A stretch of 64,000 nucleotides of DNA from the NCBI GenBank assembly GCA_024398515.1, contig JAKSIZ010000001.1, positions 89,462 to 153,461 on the forward strand, read 5' to 3'. Shown here piece by piece: positions 1 to 8,895 of the stretch (within the stretch, counting starts at the first letter, position 1; every line of letters begins with the position of its first letter). The stretch comes from Bacteroidaceae bacterium (lineage in GTDB: Bacteria > Bacteroidota > Bacteroidia > Bacteroidales > Bacteroidaceae). The position numbers and the translations under genes are program-made. Under the pieces are notes generated by a model. It saw only the letters and a program-made list of their open reading frames with translations, did not search any database and was not told the origin of the DNA.

Positions 1-1429
1 TAATGACAACTACATCACCGCTCTTTACCTTACCGCCAAGAATACCTTCACACGCTTCTTCTTGTGAGTCGAAGACAACGGCTGGTCCTTCAAAATGCCA
101 GATACTTTCATCAACACCAGCAGTTTTAACCACACAACCATCCTGTGCTATATTGCCGAAAAGGACTGCAAGTCCACCGTCTTTCGTATATGCATGTTCT
201 ATATCACGAATGCATCCGTTTGCCCTATCGGTGTCAAAACTATCGTAGGTTGTGCTTTGAGCACCAAGTTTGTTGCAGAACACATTTGCCGGAGCACTGC
301 TGTAAATACGCTTTGCCTCTGGGTCAACCTCTGGTTTCGTAAGAGAATACTTTTCAATGTCCTCTGCCAAAGTATTTCCATCCACACGCTTTACGCTCGT
401 ATCAATAAGCCCACCCTTTGCAAGTTCACCGAGAATAGTCAGCATACCACCAGCACGACCACACTCCTGAACACTATATTTCTGTGTGTTTGGAGCCAGT
501 TTACATAAGCACGGAACCCTTCTGCTGAGTTTGTCAATATCGGCCATAGTGAAGTCAACCTCTGCTTCCTGTGCCACTGCAAGCAAGTGAAGTATGGTAT
601 TCGTACTGCCACCCATGGCAATATCAAGCGATATTGCATTGAGGAAAGACTCACGCGTAGCAATGCTTCGAGGCAAAACAGACTTGTCATCGTCTTCATA
701 ATATGCCAAAGCATTCTTTACTATCTGACGTGCAGCCTGCTTCATCAGTTCCACACGGTTCGTATGAGTTGCAAGGATTGTTCCATTGCCAGGCAACGCC
801 ATACCGATTGCTTCGGTCAGACAGTTCATGCTATTTGCCGTAAACATACCTGAACAGCAACCGCAACCAGGGCAAGCCTTATGCTCAATCTCAACAAGTT
901 CTTCGTCGCTTACGCTCTTGTCTCCGCCTTTTATCATAGCAATCACCAAGTCAAGGTTCTCGCCTTTATGATGCCCAGCTTCCATCGGACCGCCTGAGAC
1001 AAACACAGTAGGAATGTTAAGTCGCATACTTGCCATCAGCATTCCAGGGGTTATCTTGTCGCAATTGCTTATGCAGACCATTGCATCTGCCTTGTGAGCA
1101 TTAACCATGTATTCCACTGAGTCGGCAATGATGTCACGGCTTGGAAGTGAATACAACATACCGTCATGCCCCATGGCAATGCCATCGTCAATGGCTATTG
1201 TGTTGAACTCTGCCGCATAGCAACCAAGTTTCTCAATCTCTTCCTTTATTATTTGTCCTGCTTCATGAAGGTGTGTATGGCCTGGTACAAACTGTGTGAA
1301 CGAGTTTACAATGGCAATGATAGGTTTGCCAAACTGTTCTCTTTTCATTCCGTTTGCAACCCACAGCGCCCTTGCACCTGCCATGAGCCGACCTTCCGTG
1401 CAAACTGCACTTCTTAATTTATTCTTCAT
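1..1429 (-). CDS. ilvD: Dihydroxy-acid dehydratase IlvD (3' end outside window)
   Basis: Dehydrates 2,3-dihydroxy-acids to 2-keto acids in isoleucine and valine synthesis, a cytosolic Fe-S enzyme. About 476 residues are visible; the C-terminus lies beyond base 1. The protein starts [14 protein letters not shown] at 1429. Family motifs seen are [13 protein letters not shown] (substrate/cluster region), [16 protein letters not shown] (cluster cysteine and substrate loop) and MGGSTNT. The start is only 2 nt after the ilvE stop, so translation is probably coupled. It is the third gene of a leuA-like/ilvE/ilvD operon controlled by the attenuator near 4.0-4.2 kb. Identification is firm; only the missing end is unseen. 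Confidence 0.96.
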   Translation of the reverse strand, partial: MKNKLRSAVCTEGRLMAGARALWVANGMKREQFGKPIIAIVNSFTQFVPGHTHLHEAGQIIKEEIEKLGCYAAEFNTIAIDDGIAMGHDGMLYSLPSRDIIADSVEYMVNAHKADAMVCISNCDKITPGMLMASMRLNIPTVFVSGGPMEAGHHKGENLDLVIAMIKGGDKSVSDEELVEIEHKACPGCGCCSGMFTANSMNCLTEAIGMALPGNGTILATHTNRVELMKQAARQIVKNALAYYEDDDKSVLPRSIATRESFLNAISLDIAMGGSTNTILHLLAVAQEAEVDFTMADIDKLSRRVPCLCKLAPNTQKYSVQECGRAGGMLTILGELAKGGLIDTSVKRVDGNTLAEDIEKYSLTKPEVDPEAKRIYSSAPANVFCNKLGAQSTTYDSFDTDRANGCIRDIEHAYTKDGGLAVLFGNIAQDGCVVKTAGVDESIWHFEGPAVVFDSQEEACEGILGGKVKSGDVVVI

Positions 1430-1431
1430 AA

Positions 1432-2454
1432 TTAGCAAATTTCTGTCATCCAACCATGTGTATCTTCTATATTGCCAAACTGAATGCCCGTAAGTCTTTC
1501 GTAGAGCTTACGACACCAAGGTCCAGGTTGTCCGTCTTTTGCAAACACGTAACTCTTGTTCATTTCTACATCGTCTATTTTTTCGATTGGAGAAATGACT
1601 GCTGCAGTTCCGCAAGCACCTGCCTCCTCAAAGGTTTCAAGTTCTTCAAGCGGAATAGGCCGTACTTCAACCTTCATGCCAAGGTCCTTTGCAACCTCTT
1701 GCAGAGTCATATTTGTTATTGATGGCAATATCGATGTTGACTTCGGTGTAACGTATGTATTGTTCTTTATGCCGATAAAGTTTGCTGCTCCACACTCGTC
1801 AATGTATTTCTTTTCCTTTGAATCGAGATAGAACTCGCAGGCATACCCCATCTCATGTGCCAATGTGTTTGCCTTCAGGCTTGCTGCATAGTTACCACCA
1901 ACCTTATAGCTGCCCATGCCGAGTGGTGCTGCACGGTCGTACTGGCGTGTTATCATATAAGGATTTGTAGAGAATCCTCCTTTGAAATATGGTCCTACTG
2001 GTGTGCCGAATATTATAAACAAGTATTCTGATGCAGGGTGTACTCCTATCTGGGCACTTGTGCCAATCAGCAACGGACGAATGTAAAACACAGCTCCACT
2101 GCCGTATGCCGGAACCCAGCGTTCATTACACAGAACTACCCGTCGTACCATTTCGCAGAACAGTTCAGTAGGCACTTCCGGCATCATCGTTGCACGACAT
2201 GTTGACTGAAGACGCTCTGCATTCTTTTCCATGCGGAACACGCGTACCTTGTCGTCTTTGCCACGATATGCCTTCAAGCCCTCAAAAGCTTCCTGACCAT
2301 AGTGCAAACATGTTGCTGCCATGTGAAGTGTAATCTCTTCACTGTTGGTAACTTCGATCTCGCCCCACTTACCATCTTTGTAACGACACCTTACATTAAA
2401 ATCTGTCTTGTTATAACCGAACGTATAGTTCGAGCCATCAAATCCTCTTGCCAT
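1432..2454 (-). CDS. ilvE: Branched-chain amino acid aminotransferase IlvE
   Basis: PLP-dependent class IV aminotransferase for the last step of Ile, Leu and Val synthesis. The start chosen is the ATG at 2454 ([10 protein letters not shown], 340 residues). A longer reading from 2493 would overlap the upstream gene and add a basic, non-conserved stretch. [14 protein letters not shown] (residues 51-64) and the PLP lysine in [10 protein letters not shown] (Lys184) are visible, as is the ACGTAAVI motif near the C-terminus that contacts the cofactor phosphate. It lies 19 nt after the leuA-like stop and 2 nt before ilvD, so it is cotranscribed and subject to the same leader control. Confidence 0.95.
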   Translation of the reverse strand: MARGFDGSNYTFGYNKTDFNVRCRYKDGKWGEIEVTNSEEITLHMAATCLHYGQEAFEGLKAYRGKDDKVRVFRMEKNAERLQSTCRATMMPEVPTELFCEMVRRVVLCNERWVPAYGSGAVFYIRPLLIGTSAQIGVHPASEYLFIIFGTPVGPYFKGGFSTNPYMITRQYDRAAPLGMGSYKVGGNYAASLKANTLAHEMGYACEFYLDSKEKKYIDECGAANFIGIKNNTYVTPKSTSILPSITNMTLQEVAKDLGMKVEVRPIPLEELETFEEAGACGTAAVISPIEKIDDVEMNKSYVFAKDGQPGPWCRKLYERLTGIQFGNIEDTHGWMTEIC

Positions 2455-2473
2455 AACTTTTATTTTTTTTCGT

Positions 2474-4015
2474 TTAACTATTATTATTTTCAATTATGTT
2501 CAGCATTTTCACCGTCGCCTTTATTGCTGCTTCGGTCTGGTCAGCGTCGAGACCTCGTGTCTTGAATATCTTTCCTCCGTGTTCCCACGTGATTATTGTC
2601 TGCACGAAAGCGTCTGTCCTTCCTCCAGGCGGAATACTTACTACATAGTTTGTAAGCATTGGGAACTTCCGCTGCAACGTCACCTTATATATTTTACGCA
2701 GTGCACGCACGAAGGCATCGTACTGTCCGTCGCCGCTTGAGTTCTCTTCATATACCTGTCCATTGATGTCTAATTTCAGTGCACACGTCGGTTTCAGCCC
2801 GTTACACAACGCTACGTTGTAGCCGAGCAGACGCACTTTATCTTCCTCAACCGAGTGTTTCAGCACGTCGGATATGATAAATGGCAAGTCTTCCTGAGTT
2901 ACAAGTTCCTTCTTGTCGCCCAGTTCAATAATCTTTGCCGTCACCTTACGCATCGAATCATCATCGAGTTCGAGCCCGAGTTCCTCCAGATTTTTTTGAA
3001 TACTCGCCTTTCCGCTGTTCTTTCCAAGTGCGTATTCACGCTTTCTGCCAAAGCGTTCAGGTTTCAATGCGCTGCAATAAAGTTTGTCTTTCTTGTCGCC
3101 ATCGGCATGCACACCTGCCACCTGAGTAAAGACATTCTCGCCAACTATCGGCTGATTGCTTGCTATTGATATGCCTGCAAACGACTCTACCATCTTGCTC
3201 GCAGCCATCAATCGCTCCTCACATATATTTGTTGTACAATGAATATGGTCCTTCAGGATTGCCTGCACACTCGCAAGCGATGCGTTTCCTGCACGTTCAC
3301 CCAGTCCGTTTATAGTGGTATGCAGTCCGCAGACGCCTGCTTCGACGGCTGCAAATATGTTGCTTACTGCTAAGTCGTAGTCGTTATGTGCATGGAAATC
3401 GAAGCGTAGTTGTGGAAATCTCGCCGTTATATCTGCTATAAACTTCCCCACGAGTGTCGGATTAAGTATGCCTAACGTGTCGGGAAGCATAAATCTGTCT
3501 ATGCTTTCCTCCTTTAATGCTTCGAGCATATTATACACATACTTGGGTTTTCTGACCATTCCGTTGCTCCAGTCCTCAAGGTAAACGTTCACGCCAAGTC
3601 CCTTACTCTTAGCATAAGCCACCACTTGCTTTATGTCTTCTACGTGTTCTGCTGGTGTCTTGCCAAGCTGTGCGGTGCAATGCTTCTCGCTTCCCTTTGC
3701 CAAAAGGTTGATGACTTTTCCGCCACATTCGCATATCCAATCCACCGATTTCGTGCCATCGATGAATCCCAGCACCTCTATCTTATTAAGGTGTCCGCTT
3801 TTCTCTGCCCATCGGCAGATGCTTTTCGTGGAGTCCATCTCGCCATTCGATACCCTTGCCGATGCCACTTCGATGCGGTCAACGTGCAGATCGTCTATCA
3901 GCATTCGGGCTATAGTAAGTTTCTCATGAGGCAGAAAACTTACTCCACTTGTCTGTTCGCCATCGCGCAACGTGGTGTCCATTATCTCAATGTTTCTTGT
4001 CGAACTGTCAGTCAT
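2474..4015 (-). CDS. 2-isopropylmalate/citramalate synthase family protein (LeuA-like)
   Basis: HMGL-like acyltransferase condensing acetyl-CoA with a 2-keto acid, 513 residues. The catalytic start motif MDTTLRDGEQ is at residues 12-21, the metal ligands HAHND at 208-212, and the conserved LHTTINGLGERAGNA at 231-245. The C-terminal ~130 residues (from about 380) match the LeuA allosteric dimer domain, which binds the end-product amino acid in this family. The HAHNDYDLAVSN form resembles citramalate synthases and the second LeuA paralogue of Bacteroidetes more than classical LeuA, so whether the substrate is 2-ketoisovalerate or pyruvate is unresolved. It heads the operon with ilvE and ilvD, directly after an attenuator. 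Confidence 0.85.
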   Translation of the reverse strand: MTDSSTRNIEIMDTTLRDGEQTSGVSFLPHEKLTIARMLIDDLHVDRIEVASARVSNGEMDSTKSICRWAEKSGHLNKIEVLGFIDGTKSVDWICECGGKVINLLAKGSEKHCTAQLGKTPAEHVEDIKQVVAYAKSKGLGVNVYLEDWSNGMVRKPKYVYNMLEALKEESIDRFMLPDTLGILNPTLVGKFIADITARFPQLRFDFHAHNDYDLAVSNIFAAVEAGVCGLHTTINGLGERAGNASLASVQAILKDHIHCTTNICEERLMAASKMVESFAGISIASNQPIVGENVFTQVAGVHADGDKKDKLYCSALKPERFGRKREYALGKNSGKASIQKNLEELGLELDDDSMRKVTAKIIELGDKKELVTQEDLPFIISDVLKHSVEEDKVRLLGYNVALCNGLKPTCALKLDINGQVYEENSSGDGQYDAFVRALRKIYKVTLQRKFPMLTNYVVSIPPGGRTDAFVQTIITWEHGGKIFKTRGLDADQTEAAIKATVKMLNIIENNNS

Positions 4016-4032
4016 CCTAATGTCCTTTTAAC

Positions 4033-4070
4033 AAAAAAACCTTCCTCAGTATTGCTGGAAAGGTTTGTTT
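4033..4070 (-). terminator. Attenuator: terminator hairpin with competing antiterminator arm
   Basis: On the minus strand AACCTTTCC (4065-4057) can pair with GGAAGGTT (4045-4038), one T bulged, and is followed by seven T (4039-4033): an intrinsic terminator 18 nt before the leuA-like ATG. The 5' arm also lies in AAACAAACCTT (4070-4060), which is perfectly complementary over 11 nt to AAGGTTTGTTT (4126-4116) at the end of the upstream leader peptide. The two pairings exclude each other. A ribosome stalled in the Ile/Leu/Val codons would leave the antiterminator free to form; one reaching the leader stop would cover 4116-4126 and permit termination. Pairings are seen; the mechanism is inferred from classical attenuators. 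Confidence 0.88.
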
Positions 4071-4108
4071 TGCATCTGTTGTTATCCTCGAAACATTCTA
4101 TTCATCAG

Positions 4109-4192
4109 TTAGCACAAACAAACCTTCTTCGTCACGACGATGACGAGGAACAGAATAATGCTAATAATAGAGATGTTTGCTTTTGTTATCAC
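4109..4192 (-). CDS. Ile/Leu/Val-rich attenuator leader peptide
   Basis: A 27-residue reading frame from GTG at 4192 to TAA at 4109, beginning 18 nt after the -7 box. Residues 7-20 read ISIISIILFLVIVV; the whole peptide has 7 Ile, 4 Val and 3 Leu, the three products of the operon behind it. Its last codons contain one arm of the antiterminator. A small hairpin (TCGTCA/TGACGA, 4129-4146) overlaps the Val/Ile codons. No Shine-Dalgarno is visible, as is usual in this phylum. The amino-acid bias, position and overlap with mutually exclusive stems make a sensor role likely. Too short for ordinary ORF callers. Confidence 0.87.
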   Translation of the reverse strand: MITKANISIISIILFLVIVVTKKVCLC

Positions 4193-4209
4193 TTTGATTG
4201 AATTTTGTG

Positions 4210-4240
4210 CAAATATACAACATTTTTTTTATTCCGCCAA
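4210..4240 (-). promoter_or_regulatory. Promoter of the leuA-like/ilvE/ilvD operon
   Basis: Minus strand TTG (4240-4238), 20 nt, TATATTTG (4217-4210): an exact match to the Bacteroidetes sigma-ABfr consensus. Transcription would start near 4203, giving a leader of about 190 nt that carries the leader peptide and attenuator. Confidence 0.88.
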
Positions 4241-4315
4241 GATTTTTGCATCTTTTTTACAAATAAATCTAATAAATTGATATTTGTTTATTCCTCTATA
4301 TACACCTTATTAATA

Positions 4316-4350
4316 TTACGCGCGTACGCGTGCGGGCGCGCACACAAAGT
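4316..4350. other. Alternating CG/CA purine-pyrimidine tract
   Basis: A run of alternating CG, TA and CA steps (CGCGCGTACGCGTGCGGG then CGCGCACACA) in otherwise AT-rich spacer between the 3' end of the Fic gene and the ilv promoter. It is a potential Z-DNA former. Similar tracts occur at 62294-62323 and 62499-62520. The remainder of 4241-4436 shows no gene. Confidence 0.5.
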
Positions 4351-4436
4351 ATCAAGCTTTCAAGGGCGGAAAGTTTCAATCCTTAACATTTTTTATATTT
4401 TTTCGCTTCTTCTGCCTTTGTCTTTGCCAGAATGCC

Positions 4437-5444
4437 TTATTTCCCTATCACTTCCCAATGGCCATTCTTGTTTGCCCCAACGCGTCGAATCGTACCTTTG
4501 CGCTTCATTGCAGCAAGTATTCTTTCACACTGTCGTTGCGTTACGCCTATCAACTGGGCTATATCCTTTGCTGAAATCCTTGGCGACTGATTGATTAGGT
4601 TCTTTATTATGCCTTCCTTATCATCGGCATTCAATGCTTTGTTTATTCCGACATTTACACCGACATTTATTCCGACATTGTCTATTTCTTCGCCTTGATG
4701 TTCCTTCAAAGCATTAAGAATCTCGCCAAGCATAAACTCAATGAACGGTGCACAGTCAACCTTGTCTGAGCTTTTGCCTTTTGCATCGTAGTATCCTTGT
4801 TGGTTGGAATATACCATGTTTTCCACTGGGAGATATTCAAAGACGGGGCTCAAGCGTCCTAATATAAGCGATTGCCACAATCGTCCTGTGCGTCCGTTGC
4901 CGTCAATGAATGGATGAATGAACTCAAATTCATAGTGGAACACGCACGAACGAATCAGTATGTGGTCGGTTGATGTTGCAAGCCACTCAAATAAATCGTC
5001 CATCAATTGCGGCACGCGCTCGGCTGGAGGTGCCATGTGAATGCAAACGTCACCATTGAACACCCCTACTCCACTACGTCGGAACTTGCCCGCATCATCG
5101 AGTAAAGCTGCCATCATCGTACCATGCGCCTTCAACAAGTCCTTTACGCTAAACGGATTTAGTTTGCCATACATGTTGTAAACGTTAATTGCATTCTTCA
5201 CTTCCTGTATGTCACGAGGCGGTGCTATTACCGTTTTGCCGTTGATAATGTCCTGCACTTGCCCTTCCGTCAAGTTATTTCCTTCAATGGCAAGTGAACT
5301 GTGAATGGTTCTAATACGGTTTGTCTTGCGCAAGTGCAAAGCATCGGCTTGCTCCATGCGAATGGCATAGCGTTCTATTTGCGCAGATATCTCGGCGATG
5401 AGATTAACGGCTTTCGCGGTTACTGTGAATGGTGGTGTGTACAT
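4437..5444 (-). CDS. Fic-family protein AMP-transferase with winged-helix tail
   Basis: Transfers AMP (or another nucleotide group) from NTP to a hydroxyl on a target protein; target unknown. 335 residues. The Fic active loop HPFIDGNGRTGR is intact at 177-188 (catalytic His177). An N-terminal inhibitory helix motif SSLAIEGN (49-56, Glu54) places it among Fic proteins with a built-in inhibitory helix, so it is expected to be auto-inhibited. After the Fic core comes a short linker with three NVG(I/V) repeats (256-268) and a C-terminal winged-helix (about 275-332). The linker is encoded by three tandem 12-bp units (4644-4679). Monocistronic, with a likely promoter at 5495-5502. The winged helix may bind DNA or serve as a protein contact; that is inference. 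Confidence 0.92.
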   Translation of the reverse strand: MYTPPFTVTAKAVNLIAEISAQIERYAIRMEQADALHLRKTNRIRTIHSSLAIEGNNLTEGQVQDIINGKTVIAPPRDIQEVKNAINVYNMYGKLNPFSVKDLLKAHGTMMAALLDDAGKFRRSGVGVFNGDVCIHMAPPAERVPQLMDDLFEWLATSTDHILIRSCVFHYEFEFIHPFIDGNGRTGRLWQSLILGRLSPVFEYLPVENMVYSNQQGYYDAKGKSSDKVDCAPFIEFMLGEILNALKEHQGEEIDNVGINVGVNVGINKALNADDKEGIIKNLINQSPRISAKDIAQLIGVTQRQCERILAAMKRKGTIRRVGANKNGHWEVIGK

Positions 5445-5494
5445 CGTTTTTACTGTTGGGGTGACGGTTTGACTATTACTTGTCGTTCACATTG

Positions 5495-5502
5495 CAAAGA
5501 TA
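5495..5502 (-). promoter_or_regulatory. -7 box of the Fic gene
   Basis: TATCTTTG on the minus strand (5502-5495) lies about 50 nt before the Fic start. No TTG is found 19-20 nt upstream, so only the -7 half matches the Bacteroidetes consensus. Confidence 0.55.
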
Positions 5503-5648
5503 ATAAAAATAATCGAGATATGGAAATTTTCAAGGGAGATTTTTACGCATCGTCACTACAAACTTTGCATGTTTGAGCGACAGGCATCACAAGCAATGCG
5601 CCATCGCAATGGGAGTTGTGGAATAGCCTATAGGGTTTCATGGGTTGA

Positions 5649-5787
5649 GCGTTATGCTTTTCGGGGACGAGCTTAATGACGGAGAAAAAACTGTAGCAGT
5701 TTCGGATCGAAAACTGTAGCAGTTTTGACTTGAAAACTGTAGCAGTTTTCTGTCGAGTATAAAGGTCGTTCATGGGAAGCATAACGT
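5649..5787. repeat. Triple-palindrome element A
   Basis: Three copies of AAAACTGTAGCAGTTTT start at 5687, 5710 and 5733 (period 23; the first ends with C instead of the last T). Each is a palindrome, AAAACTG/CAGTTTT around TAG, separated by 6 nt. The block is flanked by inverted arms: CGTTATGCTT (5650-5659) matches AAGCATAACG (5777-5786) exactly, with weaker pairing inside. It sits between the divergent Fic and cytidine deaminase promoters. Five related elements occur in the window. Confidence 0.85.
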
Positions 5788-5861
5788 TCGTGTCATGAAT
5801 GCAGACGGATAGTTTTGCTCACGCAATATGGCGTAAGACGAAAAAATATTTGGCAAAAGGG

Positions 5862-5891
5862 TTGCAGTCTTCGATTTTTTTTGTATTTTTG
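5862..5891 (+). promoter_or_regulatory. Promoter of the cytidine deaminase gene
   Basis: TTG (5862-5864), 19 nt, TATTTTTG (5884-5891) fits the Bacteroidetes consensus and places the transcript start near 5898, just upstream of the ATG at 5914. Confidence 0.82.
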
Positions 5892-5913
5892 CAAATGAAA
5901 TCAGTTTTTGACT

Positions 5914-6393
5914 ATGGAAACGATAGAACACAAGTGTAAGATAATGAAGTATGCCCTCGACGAACTCTCGGAGGCTGAACAGAAGTTAGTGCAGAAGGCG
6001 ATGAAGGCCACCGACAATTCGTATGCGCCTTATTCGCAGTTCCGTGTTGGTGCAGCTGTGCTGATGGACAATGGCGTGACATACATCGGTGCCAATCAGG
6101 AGAACGCTGCTTATCCGTTGGGATTGTGTGCCGAACGCACGGCTATCTTTGCCGCCAACGCACAACATCCGAAGAACAAGATAGTGGCGCTTGCCATTGC
6201 AGCACGCACTCCAAATGGGTTTACCGACGTACCGGTGTCGCCGTGTGGGTCGTGCCGCCAGGTTATACTTGAGGTTGAGACGCGCTACAAGCAACCTATC
6301 CGCATACTTCTCTATGGCACGGAAGGCATCTATGTGGTCGATTCGGTGAAGGAGATATTGCCTTTGCAGTTCACATCAGAGTCGATGTGCTAA
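5914..6393 (+). CDS. cdd: Cytidine deaminase
   Basis: Zinc enzyme of pyrimidine salvage converting cytidine and deoxycytidine to uridine and deoxyuridine. 159 residues from the ATG at 5914 (METIEHKCKI); the in-frame TTG at 5908 is a less likely start. Zinc and catalytic motifs are CAERTAIF (Cys72, Glu74) and PCGSCRQ (Cys111, Cys114), the arrangement of the homotetrameric CDA type. Its stop overlaps by 4 nt the stop of the convergent phosphatase gene. Single-gene transcript with its own promoter. Confidence 0.95.
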   Translation: METIEHKCKIMKYALDELSEAEQKLVQKAMKATDNSYAPYSQFRVGAAVLMDNGVTYIGANQENAAYPLGLCAERTAIFAANAQHPKNKIVALAIAARTPNGFTDVPVSPCGSCRQVILEVETRYKQPIRILLYGTEGIYVVDSVKEILPLQFTSESMC

Positions 6394-7310
6394 AACGCAA
6401 ACGTGGCTACGAGCGGAAGATGGTCGCTATAGCCGCCTTGATAAAAGTTGCCGCGATATGTACGTCGTGGCATTTTTTGTTCTTCTTCGCCTTGAAGAAG
6501 GAAAGGAAGGTCGTTGATATGGGTGGTTTGCAAGTGTCGTTTTATGTTTCCACGAAGCAGGATATGGTCGAGACTACCCCACTCGCCACGGTATTTATAC
6601 GTTCCTTCTGCGCCATTGTTGCCCTTGGCATCGGCAGTTGCATTGGTGAACCCAGCCTCGGCAAATGCTTGTAGCGAAGCATCGTCGCGGTAGTCGTTGA
6701 AGTCGCCAGCCACTAATATTGAGTGGTTTTCAGCAAGGTTTTCGATTCTTTCAAGTATCGTTGAGACTGCACGAAGGCGATAATCACGCGTCTGTTTAAC
6801 GCCGTTTCGCCTGCTTGGAAAGTGTACGACAAAGACATCTATCGTATCTCCGCTGCGCAATTCACCCACGACATGCAGTATGTCGCGCGTAGGTCTTTCG
6901 GTCGAATCGCGTCGTATGCGTAGGGATTCATGGTCGATTATGTGGAAAGTATTGGTCTGGTACATCAACACAACGTCTATTCCTCGCTCGTCGATGCCGT
7001 CGGTCATGACGTATTCATAGCCTGCATTTCTCATCAATGAACGTCGGGTGAGGTCGCGCATCACGGTATCGTTCTCCACTTCAACCATGCAAACCACGTC
7101 GGGCAATCGGTCGTCCGTGCCGCACGAAAGTATCTCTCGGGCTATGTTATTCAGCTTTTCCCAGTATCGATTAGTGGTCCATTGCTTCTCGGAAGTGGGC
7201 AGGAAGTCGTAGTCATTGCGTAGGGAATCGTGTTGGCAATCGAAGAGATTCTCGCAGTTAAGCTCCACCACGGTGAACAATGACGCAAGGAAAAGTCCGA
7301 TTACAGTCAT
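6390..7310 (-). CDS. Endonuclease/exonuclease/phosphatase (EEP) family protein
   Basis: 306 residues of the EEP (DNase I-like) fold, a metal-dependent phosphodiesterase or phosphatase family. Visible catalytic landmarks: ELNCENLFD (Asn/metal region) near residue 16, VEVEN near residue 77 (metal Glu), VAGDFNDYR near residue 200 (Asp/Asn), and SDHLPLVA at the C-terminus (catalytic His). The first 12 residues are hydrophobic and run straight into the fold, so a secretion signal is only possible. The start overlaps the stop of the upstream lipoprotein gene by 4 nt (ATGA), indicating coupled translation. Substrate unknown. Confidence 0.85.
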   Translation of the reverse strand: MTVIGLFLASLFTVVELNCENLFDCQHDSLRNDYDFLPTSEKQWTTNRYWEKLNNIAREILSCGTDDRLPDVVCMVEVENDTVMRDLTRRSLMRNAGYEYVMTDGIDERGIDVVLMYQTNTFHIIDHESLRIRRDSTERPTRDILHVVGELRSGDTIDVFVVHFPSRRNGVKQTRDYRLRAVSTILERIENLAENHSILVAGDFNDYRDDASLQAFAEAGFTNATADAKGNNGAEGTYKYRGEWGSLDHILLRGNIKRHLQTTHINDLPFLLQGEEEQKMPRRTYRGNFYQGGYSDHLPLVATFAF

Positions 7311-8758
7311 CGTTTTTCGGGTTCAAACCATTCGTAGCAACCTATCGAAGGCGTTGATTTACGCAATTTTCCACGAAGATCTGTCTTCATCGCAGTGGTT
7401 GGGTCGCCGGCATTTATGGCTTTCGACAGGGAGTCAAGACGGAAGTCATAGCGCAGACTGTCGTGGTTTATCTCGATGAAATTGAGATGAGAATGCACCA
7501 CGCTGTCGTTGCTTTCGAAGATTATATTGTTCAATGCCCCGTTTTTCACCTCTGGAGTCTTAAGCAGACAGTAGTTGAAATCGTAGTTGTAAGCCGAGAG
7601 CGTGTCGCCGTCGCCAAGTAATTCATCGTCCTTCATGCCAGTGATAATGGTGTTGTAAACCCTCATTCCGAGGACTGGATAGCGTATTCCATCGCAAGTA
7701 TTTGTGAAACGAAGGGCATAGTCGGAGGCGTTCAGCGAATAGAATTGCGCTATTGTACAGTTGTTTATTGTCACGTCGCCACCGCAGACATACACGCAGT
7801 TGGCAAGCGAATTGGTAAATTGGCAGTTGACAATGCCCACGGCACAGTTGGTTAGTTTCAATCCATAGCCCTCGTTATTGTGTACTATCACGCTCTCCAT
7901 GCGCAGTTTTCCGAGATTTACGTCCGACGAATCGCACACCACAGCATCGTGAGCGCCGTGAATATCAGCGTAGGAAATCTCGTTGTCATACGATGAACCA
8001 TAGAAATGAATGCCCTTCCACTGACCGCTGACGTTGTCGTAAGGCAGGTATGGGAACATTCTGTCGAGGCGATCACCACGCAGAGTTATGAACTTGTCTT
8101 CGGAGCCATTGGCAAGCAAAGTGCCGTAAACATCGATGCCTGCAGAGTCGTGGAAGTAAAGGGTTGTGCCTGGCTTGATGGAAAGCTGCGCATTCTCCTT
8201 CACCGTTATACCACCATATATAATAATAGGAATGCCCGTTCCGCCAAGGATGGTGTTGTTATCGACCACCAAGTTGCTTATCATCTCGGCATTTATCGAG
8301 GTCGCGTTAAGCAAGACAGACTGTGTCGCTCCACTCTCATGAGTGAAAATCAGGCGGTCTTCAAGTGTGTTGAATCCTTCCGATGAGCTTTTTGGCGGCG
8401 TAATCTCAACGAAGACACGGATGCTGTCGCCCTTCCTTATTTCAATATCGTTTGCCTGATAGCCAGTATTTGAGTTGAGTGAGGTGCCATCGACATTGAC
8501 CTTGAAACCAGTTTGGTTGCCTTGCTGCAAGCGGACATTTGCAAGACGGATGCCATCGCCACTGTTGTTGAACACCCAGAAACTGCGTGTCGGACTGCTC
8601 GTCTTGGCAAAGACCGTATCGAGTGAAACGGTATCGCACTCGAACGTAAGCAGGTTCGACGTGTCGTTTGTAAACGAATCGTTATCGGTGCAGCCCGTTG
8701 ACATCAACAGCATAAATGCTGAAAGACATATTAAAATTGAGAAATTTATACGTTTCAT
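7307..8758 (-). CDS. Beta-helix lipoprotein
   Basis: 483 residues with a lipoprotein signal peptide: hydrophobic stretch then LLMSTGC with Cys23. Residues about 35-170 look like an immunoglobulin-type domain (FWVFNNSGDG, VFVEITPPKSS). Residues 180-440 look like a right-handed parallel beta-helix, with recurring short strands such as IPIIIYGGITVKENAQL, YGTLLANGSEDKFITLRG and VTINNCTIAQF. The family, known from Bacteroides and Prevotella cell surfaces, has no fixed activity; no catalytic residues were recognised. It is translationally coupled to the EEP gene behind it and lies 137 nt downstream of mscL, from which a terminator separates it. Confidence 0.75.
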   Translation of the reverse strand: MKRINFSILICLSAFMLLMSTGCTDNDSFTNDTSNLLTFECDTVSLDTVFAKTSSPTRSFWVFNNSGDGIRLANVRLQQGNQTGFKVNVDGTSLNSNTGYQANDIEIRKGDSIRVFVEITPPKSSSEGFNTLEDRLIFTHESGATQSVLLNATSINAEMISNLVVDNNTILGGTGIPIIIYGGITVKENAQLSIKPGTTLYFHDSAGIDVYGTLLANGSEDKFITLRGDRLDRMFPYLPYDNVSGQWKGIHFYGSSYDNEISYADIHGAHDAVVCDSSDVNLGKLRMESVIVHNNEGYGLKLTNCAVGIVNCQFTNSLANCVYVCGGDVTINNCTIAQFYSLNASDYALRFTNTCDGIRYPVLGMRVYNTIITGMKDDELLGDGDTLSAYNYDFNYCLLKTPEVKNGALNNIIFESNDSVVHSHLNFIEINHDSLRYDFRLDSLSKAINAGDPTTAMKTDLRGKLRKSTPSIGCYEWFEPEKR

Positions 8759-8825
8759 ATACCTTATTTACATAGTAATAACGCAGCAACGCACAGATTA
8801 TTGTCTTTTGCCAAAAGCCAAACAT

Positions 8826-8861
8826 AAAAAAAATCCGCCAAGGATTAAGCTCCCCGACGGA
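8826..8861 (-). terminator. Terminator of mscL
   Basis: Minus strand stem from 8861-8851 against 8844-8834 (11 bp including G-U pairs, 6-nt loop) followed by eight T (8833-8826), just downstream of the mscL stop. Confidence 0.7.
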
Positions 8862-8895
8862 CGAATCAAATAAAAAAATATAAACAGAAGATTTA

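Noticed and set aside
4437-5444. Fic plus partner as a toxin-antitoxin module
   Set aside because: The inhibitory helix is inside the protein and no small antitoxin gene is adjacent; this form is a self-regulated single-protein Fic.
5687-5749. Short CRISPR-like repeat array
   Set aside because: Only three units, each a full palindrome, with 6-nt spacers, recurring at several loci and with no cas genes. It does not have the repeat or spacer length of a CRISPR.
5543-5782. 79-residue minus-strand ORF over element A (and similar ones at 13063-13245, 34814-35017 and 62024-62209)
   Set aside because: Their sequence is largely the translated palindrome repeats, they lack a promoter, and the encoded proteins share only the repeat-derived part.
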